In this document: positions 17,915-27,127 of the stretch, in pieces
Numbering within the stretch: the first letter of the stretch is position 1
Layout of the letters: each line of letters opens with the position of its first letter
DNA from: Anaeropeptidivorans aminofermentans
Lineage (GTDB): Bacteria > Bacillota > Clostridia > Lachnospirales > UBA5962
Reading direction: 5' to 3'
Assembly (NCBI RefSeq): GCF_940670685.1
Contig: NZ_OW711693.1
Coordinates: 496,001 to 560,000 of the forward strand
DNA: 64,000 bases
The notes under the pieces: generated by a model
What the model was told of the DNA's origin: nothing
What the model saw: only the letters and a program-made list of their open reading frames with translations
The model's database searches: none
Made by a program: the position numbers and the translations under genes

Positions 17915-19342
17915 ATGGATAAATATCAATCCCCCTTTAATACCCGTTACGCCAGCAAGGAAATGTCCTTTTTATTTTCAGAGGATATGAAGTTTAAAAC
18001 ATGGAGAAAGCTTTGGATTGCCCTTGCGGAAGCCGAAAAGGACCTTGGCCTTAATATTGCCGACGAGCAGATTGAAGATTTAAAGAAGTTTGCCGACAAT
18101 ATTAATTACGAGGACGCGGTGGAAAGAGAAAAAGTTGTCCGCCATGACGTTATGAGCCATATTTACGCCTACGGCCTTCAGGCTGAAAAGGCAAAGCCCA
18201 TCATTCACCTTGGGGCCACCAGCTGCTACGTTACGGACAATACGGATATTATTATTATGAGAGAAGCGCTTTTACTTACCTGCCGGAAGCTTGCTTCCGT
18301 AATCAATAAGCTTAAAGACTTCGCTCTTCAATATAAAGACATGCCTACCTTGGGCTTTACCCATTTTCAGCCTGCCCAGCTTACCACCGTAGGCAAAAGG
18401 GCAACCTTATGGATACAGGAATTTATCATGGACCTTTCCGAAGCGGAGCATATCGTTGAAAATATGGTGCTTCTTGGCTCCAAAGGCACAACAGGAACCC
18501 AGGCAAGCTTTATGGAGCTTTTCGATAACGACAGCGCTAAGGTTAAAGAGCTTGATGCCCTTATCGCCAAGAAGCTTGAATTTAAAGGGGTATTCCCCGT
18601 GAGCGGCCAGACTTACCCCAGAAAGCTTGATTCTATTGTTTTAAATGTTCTTTCCTTAATCGCCCAGAGTGCCCATAAGTTTTCCAATGATATCAGGCTT
18701 TTACAGCATTTGAAAGAGATTGAAGAGCCTTTTGAAAAAGAGCAGATTGGTTCTTCCGCCATGGCCTATAAAAGAAATCCCATGCGCTGTGAAAGAATTA
18801 CCGGCCTTTCCCGTTTTGTCATAGCAAATGCCCAGAATGGGGCCATGACGGCGGCGGAACAGTGGTTTGAAAGAACCCTTGACGATTCTTCCAACAAAAG
18901 GCTTGCAGTGTCCGAATGCTTCCTTGCCATAGATTCTATTTTAGGCATACTCCTTAACGTAACAGGAGGCCTTGTGGTATATCCTAAAATTATAAACAAG
19001 CATATTATGGAGGAGCTTCCCTTTATGGCCACGGAAAACATTATTATGCAGGCCGTAAAAAAAGGCGGAGACAGGCAGGAGCTTCACGAAAGCATCAGAA
19101 AGCATTCTATGGACGCAGGCAGAAATGTGAAAGAAGAAGGCGGGCAAAACGACCTGATTGAAAGAGTATTAAAAGACCCTCAGTTTAAGCTTGACGAAGA
19201 AGCCTTGATGGCCGCCCTTACCCCCTCCCATTATGTGGGAAGGGCACCGGAGCAGACGGAAGAATATATTAACGATTACGTAAACAAGGCAATTGAAAAA
19301 TATCAGGGGCTTTTTTTAGAAGACGAAAAGCTTAGGGTATAG
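17915..19342 (+). CDS. purB: Adenylosuccinate lyase
   Basis: A 475-residue fumarase-superfamily lyase acting twice in purine synthesis (SAICAR to AICAR; adenylosuccinate to AMP). It shows HLGATSCYVTDNTD, GFTHFQPAQLTTVGKR, and the signature GSSAMAYKRNPMRCERI near residue 282. CGGAGG lies six bases before the ATG. Its last two codons are GTA TAG, and the TAG belongs to the terminal repeat of the family A element that follows. Confidence 0.97.
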   Translation: MDKYQSPFNTRYASKEMSFLFSEDMKFKTWRKLWIALAEAEKDLGLNIADEQIEDLKKFADNINYEDAVEREKVVRHDVMSHIYAYGLQAEKAKPIIHLGATSCYVTDNTDIIIMREALLLTCRKLASVINKLKDFALQYKDMPTLGFTHFQPAQLTTVGKRATLWIQEFIMDLSEAEHIVENMVLLGSKGTTGTQASFMELFDNDSAKVKELDALIAKKLEFKGVFPVSGQTYPRKLDSIVLNVLSLIAQSAHKFSNDIRLLQHLKEIEEPFEKEQIGSSAMAYKRNPMRCERITGLSRFVIANAQNGAMTAAEQWFERTLDDSSNKRLAVSECFLAIDSILGILLNVTGGLVVYPKIINKHIMEELPFMATENIIMQAVKKGGDRQELHESIRKHSMDAGRNVKEEGGQNDLIERVLKDPQFKLDEEALMAALTPSHYVGRAPEQTEEYINDYVNKAIEKYQGLFLEDEKLRV

Positions 19343-19476
19343 TAAATTTAAAGTTAAACAGTAGCAAAGCCGTATATGAACACAGGCTCAAAAATGTACC
19401 GTTTCCGAAGGAAAACCGTATTTTTGAGCCTAGTGGGAGTAGGCTTTTGCTACTTCTTTATATAAAATTTACTATA
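19338..19476. repeat. Family A MITE-like element, copy 2, overlapping the purB stop
   Basis: Ends TATAGTAAATTT and AAATTTACTATA with the core TACCGTTTCCGAAGGAAA, opposite in orientation to the copy at 656. The left end supplies the purB TAG stop. Removing the element and one TA would leave GTA TAA, so the protein end would be the same. Confidence 0.75.
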
Positions 19477-19487
19477 TAATAAGATTT

Positions 19488-19617
19488 TAAAGTAAATTTT
19501 ACTCAAGGATGTAATAAAAGTCTATTTTTCATAAACAGCTTAAACATATAAAATCCCTATATTTAAGCCATTCAAAACATACGATTTTTATTACTGTTTA
19601 ATTTGAAATTTACTATA
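19488..19617. repeat. Family B palindromic element, copy 2
   Basis: Nearly the same sequence as the copy at 1362 (CAAGGATGTAATAAAA, CTATTTTTCATAAACAGC, GATTTTTATTACTG). The remaining bases up to the gerS-like gene contain no gene that I can support. Confidence 0.65.
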
Positions 19618-19863
19618 AATGTGAAGGGCAGAGGAGAGATTGATGATTTCTTACTCTGCCTGAAATTTTATGAATCTTATTCACAGTACAATACTAAATT
19701 ATTAAATTGCAAGTTTTCTCGCTTTTATTTCCTGTGGTATCACAGTCCTTTATCATAACTAAAACATCTGTCTTAAACAAAACCAACATAAAAAACCCTG
19801 TACGAAAGTATACTATTATAAGACTTTATTGAAGGGTCTAAAAATGTTCGGAGGTATTTTGTT

Positions 19864-20529
19864 ATGAGAAGATTATTGAAAGCCTTAAGACCCGCAGTAA
19901 TATTTACAACATTATTTCTTTGCGGGTGCAGTGTTTTTTCAGGAGGCAATGAGGTGTCTACTGATGCCTCTACATATGAAAAGGTCCAGAATAAGCTCAT
20001 CAACATGAAAAGCTTTGAGACAGATGCTACAGTAAGGTACATATCAAACAGAAACGAAATAGAGTATGATACCCACCAAGTGGGAAGAAGCACCGGGGAG
20101 TACAGAATAGAGCTTACCGCTCCCGAGGACGCTGCCGGCAGCGTAACCATATTTGACGGGGAAACCATTTATCAGTTTAATCCCCGCTTAAGCTCCGAAA
20201 TAGCTGTTGGTGTACCCGAAACTCCTGAAAGATCGGAAATATTGATTACAAGCTTTATAAAAAATTATCTTGCAAGCCAGGAAGTATCCGTAAGTGCCGC
20301 AAATATTGACGAAGGAACAGCCACCATCCTTGAAGCCCAGATACCCGGTGACCACCCTTATATGACCACGGAAAAGCTCTGGGTTGACAATAAGACCTTG
20401 AAGCCTTTAAAGCTTGTGGTTTATGACCCCGACGGCGTGGAAAGGCTTGTAGTAACCTTTCGGAATTTTGAATATGACGTAGAGCTTGACGACAGTCTTT
20501 TTACAATACCTAATTTACAAGAGCAATAA
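19864..20529 (+). CDS. gerS: GerS-like germination lipoprotein
   Basis: A 221-residue lipoprotein: positively charged start, hydrophobic helix and lipobox-like LCGC near residue 21. The mature part has a LolA/LppX-like shape with repeated beta strands, ending in LKPLKLVVYDPDGVERLVVT. In Clostridioides difficile GerS, encoded next to alr2, is needed for the CwlD-dependent spore cortex modification that permits cortex hydrolysis. The same gene pair here supports the call; sequence alone would only say LolA-like lipoprotein. GGAGGT precedes the ATG by seven bases. Confidence 0.72.
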   Translation: MRRLLKALRPAVIFTTLFLCGCSVFSGGNEVSTDASTYEKVQNKLINMKSFETDATVRYISNRNEIEYDTHQVGRSTGEYRIELTAPEDAAGSVTIFDGETIYQFNPRLSSEIAVGVPETPERSEILITSFIKNYLASQEVSVSAANIDEGTATILEAQIPGDHPYMTTEKLWVDNKTLKPLKLVVYDPDGVERLVVTFRNFEYDVELDDSLFTIPNLQEQ

Positions 20530-20710
20530 AACCGGAGTAAAATATAGTAAATAAACCTAAAAGCAGGCTATTTTACTACAGACAAAAGAAATAAATCTTT
20601 TAAAGCAATTTATTAAGCAACCGGCTATTTTTGCGGATTGCTGTAAAGTGTGTGAACTTAAGAAGTTCCGGTGCTATTTAATTAAATTGCGATATATTGG
20701 AGGCTTTAAT

Positions 20711-21865
20711 TTGCTAAAAAACCAAAGAGTGTGGGCGGAGGTCGATTTAGACAGAATAGCCCATAATACAAGAATAATCAAAGAGCTTTCACAAAAGGCA
20801 GAGCTTATGGCTATCGTAAAAGCCGACGGATACGGCCACGGGGCCCTTGAGGTTTCAAAGGTCATGCTCTTTAGCGGGGCGGAAAGCCTTGGGGTAGCCA
20901 TACTGGAAGAAGGAATAGACCTTCGGAAAAATAATATCTGCGAACCTATCCTTATTTTAGGCTATACCCCGGAAAATAAGCTTTCTCAAACGATAAACTA
21001 CGATTTGATACAGACTGTATTTCATAAAGAAATGGCGAAGAAGCTTTCGGAAGAAGCCGTAAGGCTTCATAAGCTTTCCCAAATCCATATCAAGCTGGAT
21101 ACGGGTATGGGAAGGCTTGGCTTTCTTCCGTCGGAAAAGTCCATAGATGAAATCATGGAAATATCCAAGCTGCCAAACATAAAGCTTATGGGAATCTATA
21201 CCCATTTGGCAGACTCTGATTCAAAGGAAAGGGAGTTTACCGAAACCCAGTATAAAATATTTAAGGATTTTAACGATGCCCTTTATGAAAGAGGGGTTAA
21301 AGGCCTTAAAAGGCATATCTCAAATTCAGGGGGCATTGCCCAGTATCCCCATATGGGCATGGATATGGTAAGGTCCGGTATTCTTCTTTATGGCATTGCC
21401 CCTTCCTTTGATGTAAACGTAAAGGAATTGGGCCTTTTGCCTGCTATGAGCTTTAAAACAAAAGTAAGCTATATAAAGGAGCTTGAACAAGGCGTAAGCA
21501 TAAGCTATTCGAGAACTTATTTCACAAGCAGAAAAACAACTGTTGCAACGGTTCCGGTAGGCTATGCCGACGGCTACAGCAGGCTTCTTTCAAATAAAGC
21601 AAAAGTGATAATAAACGGCGCTTATGCCCCTGTTATCGGTAATATCTGCATGGACCAGTTTATGATAGACGTAACGGATATTGACGGAGTAACGGAAGGC
21701 ACTGAAATTGTGCTTATGGGAGAAGAGAAGGGTTTAGAAATAACTGCTGAGGATATTGCCCGTATAGAAGGGAAAATAAGCTATGAGGTCCTTTGCTGTA
21801 TCGGCAAGAGAGTACCCAGGATATATAAGAAAAACGGCCGGGAGATAAAAATGGTAAACCTGTAA
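20711..21865 (+). CDS. alr: Alanine racemase
   Basis: A 384-residue PLP enzyme making D-alanine for peptidoglycan. The PLP lysine lies in AIVKADGYGHGALEV near residue 38; the catalytic Tyr region VGYADGYSRLLSNKA and NICMDQFMIDVT follow. The start is TTG 20711, eight bases after GGAGG and in frame with LKNQRVWAEVDLD; a longer reading begins at a GTG with no ribosome site. It sits 181 bp behind the gerS-like gene; the gap holds a short hairpin with TAGTAAATA-type ends (20545-20575). Confidence 0.96.
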   Translation: MLKNQRVWAEVDLDRIAHNTRIIKELSQKAELMAIVKADGYGHGALEVSKVMLFSGAESLGVAILEEGIDLRKNNICEPILILGYTPENKLSQTINYDLIQTVFHKEMAKKLSEEAVRLHKLSQIHIKLDTGMGRLGFLPSEKSIDEIMEISKLPNIKLMGIYTHLADSDSKEREFTETQYKIFKDFNDALYERGVKGLKRHISNSGGIAQYPHMGMDMVRSGILLYGIAPSFDVNVKELGLLPAMSFKTKVSYIKELEQGVSISYSRTYFTSRKTTVATVPVGYADGYSRLLSNKAKVIINGAYAPVIGNICMDQFMIDVTDIDGVTEGTEIVLMGEEKGLEITAEDIARIEGKISYEVLCCIGKRVPRIYKKNGREIKMVNL

Positions 21866-22121
21866 AAGCAATGTATAGGGCGGGCCCATTTGGAAATACT
21901 ATATTTATAATTTAGTTTAGGGCTAAATTAAATATTATTGTATTTGGACATGGGAAGAAATGTTTAATATCAAAGCAGGCCCACCTTTTTAAAAACTACA
22001 TATGGCGGGAATAAGCTGCGTATACTATCTGAATTTTAATAGGCCTGTCGGCTTCTTAATCTTTATTTAGTATGAATGCGTATTAAATGAACCTTTGTCT
22101 TAATCTTACGGAGTGGTTACA

Positions 22122-22466
22122 GTGTTAGTTAAACGAGGTGACGTTTTTTATGCGGATTTAAGCCCTGTAGTAGGCTCTGAGCAGGGCGGCATACGGCCGG
22201 TCCTTATTATTCAAAACGATGTGGGAAACAGATACAGCCCGACAATCATATGCGCTGCCATAACCAGCCAGATTAATAAGGCGAAGCTTCCCACCCATAT
22301 TGAGATAGATTGCGTTCAGGCTCTTTTGGTAAAGGATTCGGTAGTGCTCTTAGAGCAGGTAAGAACCATCGATAAAAAAAGGCTTAGGGAAAAAATATGC
22401 CGGCTAAACGACGAACTTATGAAAAAGGTTGATAAAGCGCTGATGATAAGCTTTGGTTTGAAATAA
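22122..22466 (+). CDS. ndoA: MazF/EndoA-type mRNA interferase toxin
   Basis: A 114-residue toxin that cuts mRNA at short sequence motifs. It shows [19 protein letters not shown], the catalytic Arg in [12 protein letters not shown], the conserved Thr in [16 protein letters not shown] and [16 protein letters not shown]. The start is GTG 22122, nine bases after ACGGAG, matching the family N-terminus; an earlier GTG touches the ribosome site. Location behind alr is typical, but the MazE/EndoAI antitoxin gene expected just upstream is missing: the 256-bp gap has no suitable frame. Confidence 0.95.
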   Translation: MLVKRGDVFYADLSPVVGSEQGGIRPVLIIQNDVGNRYSPTIICAAITSQINKAKLPTHIEIDCVQALLVKDSVVLLEQVRTIDKKRLREKICRLNDELMKKVDKALMISFGLK

Positions 22467-22534
22467 TACATAAAAGCAGCGGGTATATGGCATACAGACC
22501 TTTAACATGAGTAAAGCCGGAAATCCTCATATTT

Positions 22535-22615
22535 GCTGCCATATAGTAAATCAGTTTTTGCGAAAGCTTAGAATTCAAGTAAGGGTTTGTTACTTCTTTA
22601 TAAAATTTACTATAT
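22535..22615. repeat. Miniature family A-type element
   Basis: About 80 bp with ends ATATAGTAAAT and AAATTTACTATAT and a short interior (TTTTTGCGAAAGC, GGGTTTGTTACTTC). It could be a deletion derivative of family A. Confidence 0.5.
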
Positions 22616-22718
22616 AGGCTTTATTTCGGCTATGTAATTTTAAGAAAGGTCGAAGCATATCTAAAAATACGATTTTTTGGCGGAGAGCCTTAAAATCGTA
22701 TTTTTATTTTTATATATC

Positions 22719-23057
22719 AGGAGATGTTTCCGCAAATCTAAACAGGCATCTGAAAGGCGTTATTATGCCATGCTTTATCCGCGTCTCTTGGCAGCCCTAT
22801 TGCTATCCTGCATTATATGAATAAGCAGTAAATACGTTTTGACCAGTATTTAGTTCTGAACATAATTATAGCAAAACAATGAATTAGCGTAACAAAAACC
22901 GTATATTTTGAATGGCTTAAAATAGAGATTCTATAGTTTAAGCCGTTTATAAAAAATAGGTTTTTGTTCCTGCCTTAATCTTGTTTTGCTATAAATTATA
23001 TATTTAGCTGAATGCCGCTTCTTTTATGTGCTTACTTATATAGTGGGAACACATCTA
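22719..23057. repeat. Family D element copy 3, split by a family B element
   Basis: The left part (22719-22866) carries AGGAGATGTTTCCGC, AACAGGCATCTGAAAG and ATTATGCCATGC. The right part (22995-23057) carries CTTATATAGTGGGAACACATCT. Both match family D, and the family B copy at 22867-22994 interrupts it. This explains much of the 1-kb gap between the toxin and LCP genes. Confidence 0.6.
22867..22994. repeat. Family B palindromic element, copy 3 (inverted, nested)
   Basis: Reverse orientation relative to the copy at 1362. The ends read TATAGCAAAACA and TGTTTTGCTATA, a variant shared with the copy at 32190. The core ATTTTGAATGGCTTAAAAT is conserved. Confidence 0.65.
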
Positions 23058-23284
23058 AGAATAAATTACAAATATTTAATTATTTATCTCAATTATTGTA
23101 AAGAAAAGAAATATTTGTTATACTTTTAAAAACTTTGTATGTTCCTTGTAAATAATTTACTTTTATGTGAATAAGGCGGCTTTAAGAATAAAAGTAAGCC
23201 GAGGGGATATTTTATACTTAATGAACTAAAAAATGGGGCAAGTGTAAGAGTACAAATCACTTTGCTTTATTGTGTCGTAAGCAT

Positions 23285-23367
23285 AAGTTCTGCTGATGCA
23301 TTTTCTTTCAGAAAATGTATTCGTGACGGAATTCAGACAAAGCCTGAACTTAGGTATAGTATATGAA
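23285..23367 (-). promoter_or_regulatory. Double-hairpin leader element, orphan copy
   Basis: Read on the minus strand: a -10-like TATACT (23363-23358), a small hairpin TTCAGGCTTTGTCTGAA, then GAATACATTTTC paired with GAAAATGCAT (23322-23295) and AGAACTTA. The second hairpin and AGAACTTA match the elements before the diguanylate cyclase gene. No minus-strand gene follows, so this copy is an orphan. From 23060 to 23540 I see no gene. Confidence 0.45.
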
Positions 23368-23551
23368 TAAATTTGTTTTCAGTTTTGTGAACAATAATAT
23401 TAAATTCAGTATCTATTAAACTTCAAAATACTTTTTTATTTTGAAGTTTAATAATGTTTTAATGGAGATTTGAAATTACGGTGATACTTAAAAGCTATAA
23501 TAAAACGATTGCCGTGACAAAGGGACTATAAGAGCGGGAGTGAAAAATAAA

Positions 23552-24865
23552 ATGGCTAAAATGAGCAGGCAGAAGAATGGCTCTAAAAATTTTATGAAAA
23601 AATATTTTATTATTGTTGCATCGATAGTAGGGGTCTTTATCCTGATATCAAGCATAGGTCTTTACGCTTTTTCCAAGTTTTCAAAGCCGGCGTCAAAGCC
23701 TGTGGACTATACGAAAATCGATTCAAATAATGATAAGAATAATGAAAGCTCCGATAAAAGCGGTCTTTTGGACAATCTTCTTCCGCCGGCAAAAACCAAT
23801 GTGCTTCTTTTGGGAACGGACAAAAGCAAGCATCTTTCAGACGTTATTATTGTAGGCTCCTTCGATAGGGATACGGCCTCCATTAACCTTATCAATGTGC
23901 CGAGAGATACCTATTGCTCTGTTCTTCCTGAGATAAAGACAGAAGTTAAAGAAAAAGCAGGCAAGTCAATTCCGTCGGAGGTTAAAATGACGGATCTGCA
24001 CTCCTGGGCAGGAAGGGAAATGGGCCCATGGGCAGTAAAAACTCAGATTGAAAGCTATATGGGTATCGCCATCGATTATACTGTAAGAATCGATTTAGAG
24101 GCATTTAAAAAAATTGTAGACCTTTTAGGCCCTGTTACAATGGAAATTCCTGAAGGGGGCCTTTCCTACTGGGACCCTGAGCAGGACCTTACCATTAATG
24201 TGCCGGGGGGCGTTCAAGAGCTTGACGGAGAAATGGCCGAAGGGGTCGTAAGATACAGGGCGACCTATAGAATGGGCGACCTTCAAAGAATAGAGGTCCA
24301 GCAGGAATTTATGAAATGCTTTTTTGAACAGGCCCTTAAAAAGGAAAATTTAATCAGCAATGCTCCCGGGCTTTTTTCAGCCGTATATGAATACGTTGAA
24401 ACAGATTTCAAGCTTTCGGATATGTATAAATACATAACGTATATCCCCAAGCTTTCTCCAAGTAAGTTCGATATGACTACTTTGCCCGGTGAGCCGAGAG
24501 ACGTTTATTATAACAACAACGAAGACAAGATTTCCTATTATTTCTATGACCCTGTCGAGACAGCAAAGCTCGTTGACGAAGTATTTTACAGCAAACCTTC
24601 TGAAATAAAATCAAAAATACAGATATTTAACGCCGGAATGGATAAAGAAAAAACCGACGCCATCATAAAGAATCTTACAGAAGCCGGCTTTATCGTGACT
24701 TTAAGTGAAACCTATGAAGAGGAGAAGCCTGAGGAAAGCATTATCATAACCGATGATGAGGATTTAGGCGAAAAGCTTAAGGAATATGTAAAGGATGTTA
24801 AGATTGAAAGCGGCAAAGAAATTGATGAAGAATATGACGCAGTCATTGTATTTGCCGAAGGATAG
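23552..24865 (+). CDS. LytR-CpsA-Psr (LCP) family protein
   Basis: A 437-residue membrane-anchored protein with one N-terminal transmembrane helix (about residues 20-43). The LCP domain shows NVLLLGTDKSKHLSDVIIVG, NLINVPRDTYCSV and the conserved Arg-rich VVRYRATYRMGDLQRIEVQQ. A C-terminal LytR_C-type domain (from IQIFNAGMDKEKTDA) ends in an acidic tail. LCP enzymes attach anionic polymers to peptidoglycan outside the membrane. ATG 23552 is preferred: GCGGGAG lies 11 bases upstream, while the in-frame GTG at 23540 overlaps it. Confidence 0.92.
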   Translation: MAKMSRQKNGSKNFMKKYFIIVASIVGVFILISSIGLYAFSKFSKPASKPVDYTKIDSNNDKNNESSDKSGLLDNLLPPAKTNVLLLGTDKSKHLSDVIIVGSFDRDTASINLINVPRDTYCSVLPEIKTEVKEKAGKSIPSEVKMTDLHSWAGREMGPWAVKTQIESYMGIAIDYTVRIDLEAFKKIVDLLGPVTMEIPEGGLSYWDPEQDLTINVPGGVQELDGEMAEGVVRYRATYRMGDLQRIEVQQEFMKCFFEQALKKENLISNAPGLFSAVYEYVETDFKLSDMYKYITYIPKLSPSKFDMTTLPGEPRDVYYNNNEDKISYYFYDPVETAKLVDEVFYSKPSEIKSKIQIFNAGMDKEKTDAIIKNLTEAGFIVTLSETYEEEKPEESIIITDDEDLGEKLKEYVKDVKIESGKEIDEEYDAVIVFAEG

Positions 24866-25122
24866 CAGGCATTCGCGCAGGGTGAGCGGCGAGCATTTAT
24901 AGACAATTTATAAAATATTTGTTATAGTATTATATATAGTCAATTTACTTTTATTCCTTCATAAATATTTGGCAGGGGAAGGCTTAAAATAAAATTAAAG
25001 TAAAGACAATGCTATCGTTTCAACGCAATTTAGGTATAGTATAAAAGCTTTGGCTTGGATAAATAATGCCCTGAAAGGCGAAGCTTTTTGGGGCTTTATA
25101 GTTTAAAGACGACGGTGATCAA

Positions 25123-25788
25123 ATGCTTTTAAGATATAAGACTGTTTATAAAGGCCATGAAGCGGAAATAACCGAGAAAAAGTCAAGGTTTATTGCCGAA
25201 CTTTCTTATGCGCAAAATGAGGAAGAGGCCGCAGCATTTATAAACTTAGTTAAAAAAAAGCATAACAATGCCAGCCATCATACATTTGCTTACAGGTATT
25301 TCGATAAAATCATTATGGAAAGACAATCTGACGACGGAGAGCCCAGCGGAACGGCAGGCCTTCCCATATTGAGCCTTTTAAGAGGTGACGATCTTGTAAA
25401 TATGGTGGTGGTTGTCACAAGATACTTTGGCGGTACGCTTCTTGGAACAGGGGGCCTTGTAAGAGCCTATTCCAAGGCGGCGGCAAAAGCGATTAAGGAA
25501 TCTGTTATAATTGAAAAAATCCTTTACAGAAACCTTATTATTAAAGTAGATTATAATATGTCCGGCAAGGTTCAGCATGATATACTTACCGGCGGAGAAG
25601 TTTTAGAAAACATACGCTATACGGAAAACGTGGAATTTGTCGTCTATATAGAAATAGGCCTTGAAGAGGCTTTTATAAAAAGGATACAGAATCTTACTTC
25701 TGCAAGGGCTGAGATATATTCCGGTGACAGCGTATATGCTGCATTGATAGACGGAGAATTTGTAAAGCTCGAAACAGAACCAACTTGA
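25123..25788 (+). CDS. YigZ/IMPACT family protein
   Basis: A 221-residue two-domain protein. The N-terminal UPF0029 domain has EKKSRFIAEL, NNASHHTFAYR, QSDDGEPSGTAGLPIL and VTRYFGGTLLGTGGLVRAY; the C-terminal half fits DUF1949. Bacterial YigZ is structurally related to ribosome-binding proteins and to the mammalian GCN2 regulator IMPACT; its precise role is unresolved. ACGGTGA precedes the ATG. It appears to be a single-gene unit upstream of yebC. Confidence 0.93.
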   Translation: MLLRYKTVYKGHEAEITEKKSRFIAELSYAQNEEEAAAFINLVKKKHNNASHHTFAYRYFDKIIMERQSDDGEPSGTAGLPILSLLRGDDLVNMVVVVTRYFGGTLLGTGGLVRAYSKAAAKAIKESVIIEKILYRNLIIKVDYNMSGKVQHDILTGGEVLENIRYTENVEFVVYIEIGLEEAFIKRIQNLTSARAEIYSGDSVYAALIDGEFVKLETEPT

Positions 25789-25862
25789 AAAGATATTTAA
25801 GATACAGCTTATTGATGTTATTTCAAGTTCCCTTAGGATAAATTAATTATTGGAGGATTTTT

Positions 25863-26597
25863 ATGTCGGGACATTCTAAATTTGCAAATATTAAGCATAA
25901 GAAAGAAAAAAATGACGCCCAAAGAGGAAAGATATTTACCAGGCTTGGCAGAGAAATCGCCGTTGCCGTAAAGTCCGGCGGGCCGGATTTAAGTGTAAAC
26001 TCAAAGCTTAGAGATATTGTGGCAAAGGCGAAATCCAGCAATATGCCAAATGACACCATAGAAAGGTCCATTAAAAAAGCTGCCGGTGACTTAAACGGCG
26101 TAAATTATGAGAGCATCGTTTACGAAGGATACGGACCAAACGGTGTTGCCGTTATCGTTGAGATACTTACAGACAATAGAAACAGAGCGGCTGCAAACGT
26201 TAGAAACGCTTTTACAAAAGGCGGCGGCAATATGGGTACTACCGGCTGCGTTTCTTTCATGTTTGATGAAAAGGGCCTTATCATGGTTGAAAAGGACGAC
26301 AACATAGACGAAGATGAACTTATGATGCTTGCCTTAGATTCAGGGGCTGAAAACTTTGAAGCTGTTGAAGAAGGATATGAAATAGTGACATTGCCGGAGG
26401 ACTTTTCTTCTGTCAGAGAGGCTTTTGAAAAGGCTGGAATCCCCATGGTTTCTGCGGAGGTAACCATGATTCCCCAAACATATACGGAAATCAATAATGA
26501 AGACGACATAAAGAAAATGAATAAGCTCTTGGCACTTCTTGATGAAGAAGACGATGTTCAAAATGTTTACCATAACTGGGAAAACGAAGACGAATAA
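25863..26597 (+). CDS. yebC: YebC/PmpR family regulator (TACO1-like)
   Basis: A 244-residue protein with the family start [20 protein letters not shown], then [36 protein letters not shown] and [19 protein letters not shown]. YebC proteins act as DNA-binding regulators or, as shown for relatives, help ribosomes translate proline-rich stretches. TTGGAGG precedes the ATG by six bases. A strong terminator follows directly. Confidence 0.96.
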   Translation: MSGHSKFANIKHKKEKNDAQRGKIFTRLGREIAVAVKSGGPDLSVNSKLRDIVAKAKSSNMPNDTIERSIKKAAGDLNGVNYESIVYEGYGPNGVAVIVEILTDNRNRAAANVRNAFTKGGGNMGTTGCVSFMFDEKGLIMVEKDDNIDEDELMMLALDSGAENFEAVEEGYEIVTLPEDFSSVREAFEKAGIPMVSAEVTMIPQTYTEINNEDDIKKMNKLLALLDEEDDVQNVYHNWENEDE

Positions 26598-26605
26598 AAT
26601 CTTTC

Positions 26606-26636
26606 AACCGCCTGCCCTTAAGGGCAGGCGGTTTAG
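26606..26636 (+). terminator. Terminator after yebC
   Basis: A perfect stem AACCGCCTGCCCTT with its complement directly abutting, so the innermost pairs open as a TTAA loop. It starts nine bases after the stop; the T run is short (TTT). Confidence 0.75.
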
Positions 26637-26703
26637 TATATATAGAAGGATTTTTTCACTGCTACCTGTAACCCATTGGACTTCCCTGAATAAATATATA
26701 TTA

Positions 26704-26885
26704 TAATATGAGTTCGACGGAGTTGAACCCCTTGCACAGCAAGGGAAAATCCGTAGGATTTTTCACGTTATGAGTATAAAATCTTAAGTGCACCTTTAGA
26801 TGTATGCATTGCAGTGAATTTCTGCAAATTTGTACGAATATTATCTAAGGTTCGCGGAATTTTAATTTCGTTGAGCTCATGTTAG
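26704..26885. repeat. Family E MITE-like element, copy 3
   Basis: About 182 bp. Ends AATATGAGTTCGACGG and CGTTGAGCTCATGTT are inverted repeats related to TTAACGTGAGTTCGGCG. The interior has CTTGCACAGCAAGGGAAA, GTGCACCTTTAGATGTATGC and TGTACGAATATTATCT. It lies between yebC and the 59-residue gene. Confidence 0.7.
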
Positions 26886-26941
26886 TATAGCAGACATGGG
26901 ATACGCCTATCCTTAAATATATATTTAAAAGGAAGATTGTT

Positions 26942-27121
26942 ATGAATAAAAAGCAGATTACAAATAAGCTTGCCAGCTCCTTTTACAGGCCTAAGAAGAA
27001 AAAGGCATCAGATAAAAAGAAAGAGATTAGTAAAGAGCTTGAAGAACTGGAAAAGAAAATAGATAAAGCAACCAGAAGGGTAAGAAACACGATGAAATCC
27101 TTATCAAAACAATTGGAATAA
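26942..27121 (+). CDS. Small basic coiled-coil protein, unknown function
   Basis: A 59-residue frame starting ATG 26942 with AAGGAAG six bases upstream. It opens MNKKQITNKLASSFYRPKKK and continues with a heptad-like stretch EISKELEELEKKIDKATRRV, suggesting a basic N-terminus and a short amphipathic helix or coiled coil. It stops 6 bp before the convergent end of the CPBP gene. No family is recognised. The good ribosome site and non-repetitive composition favour a real gene; conservation would settle it. Confidence 0.55.
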   Translation: MNKKQITNKLASSFYRPKKKKASDKKKEISKELEELEKKIDKATRRVRNTMKSLSKQLE

Positions 27122-27127
27122 TAATTA

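Noticed and set aside
21866-22121. An antitoxin gene between alr and the mazF-type gene
   Set aside because: No frame of reasonable length with a ribosome site is present in the gap on the plus strand.
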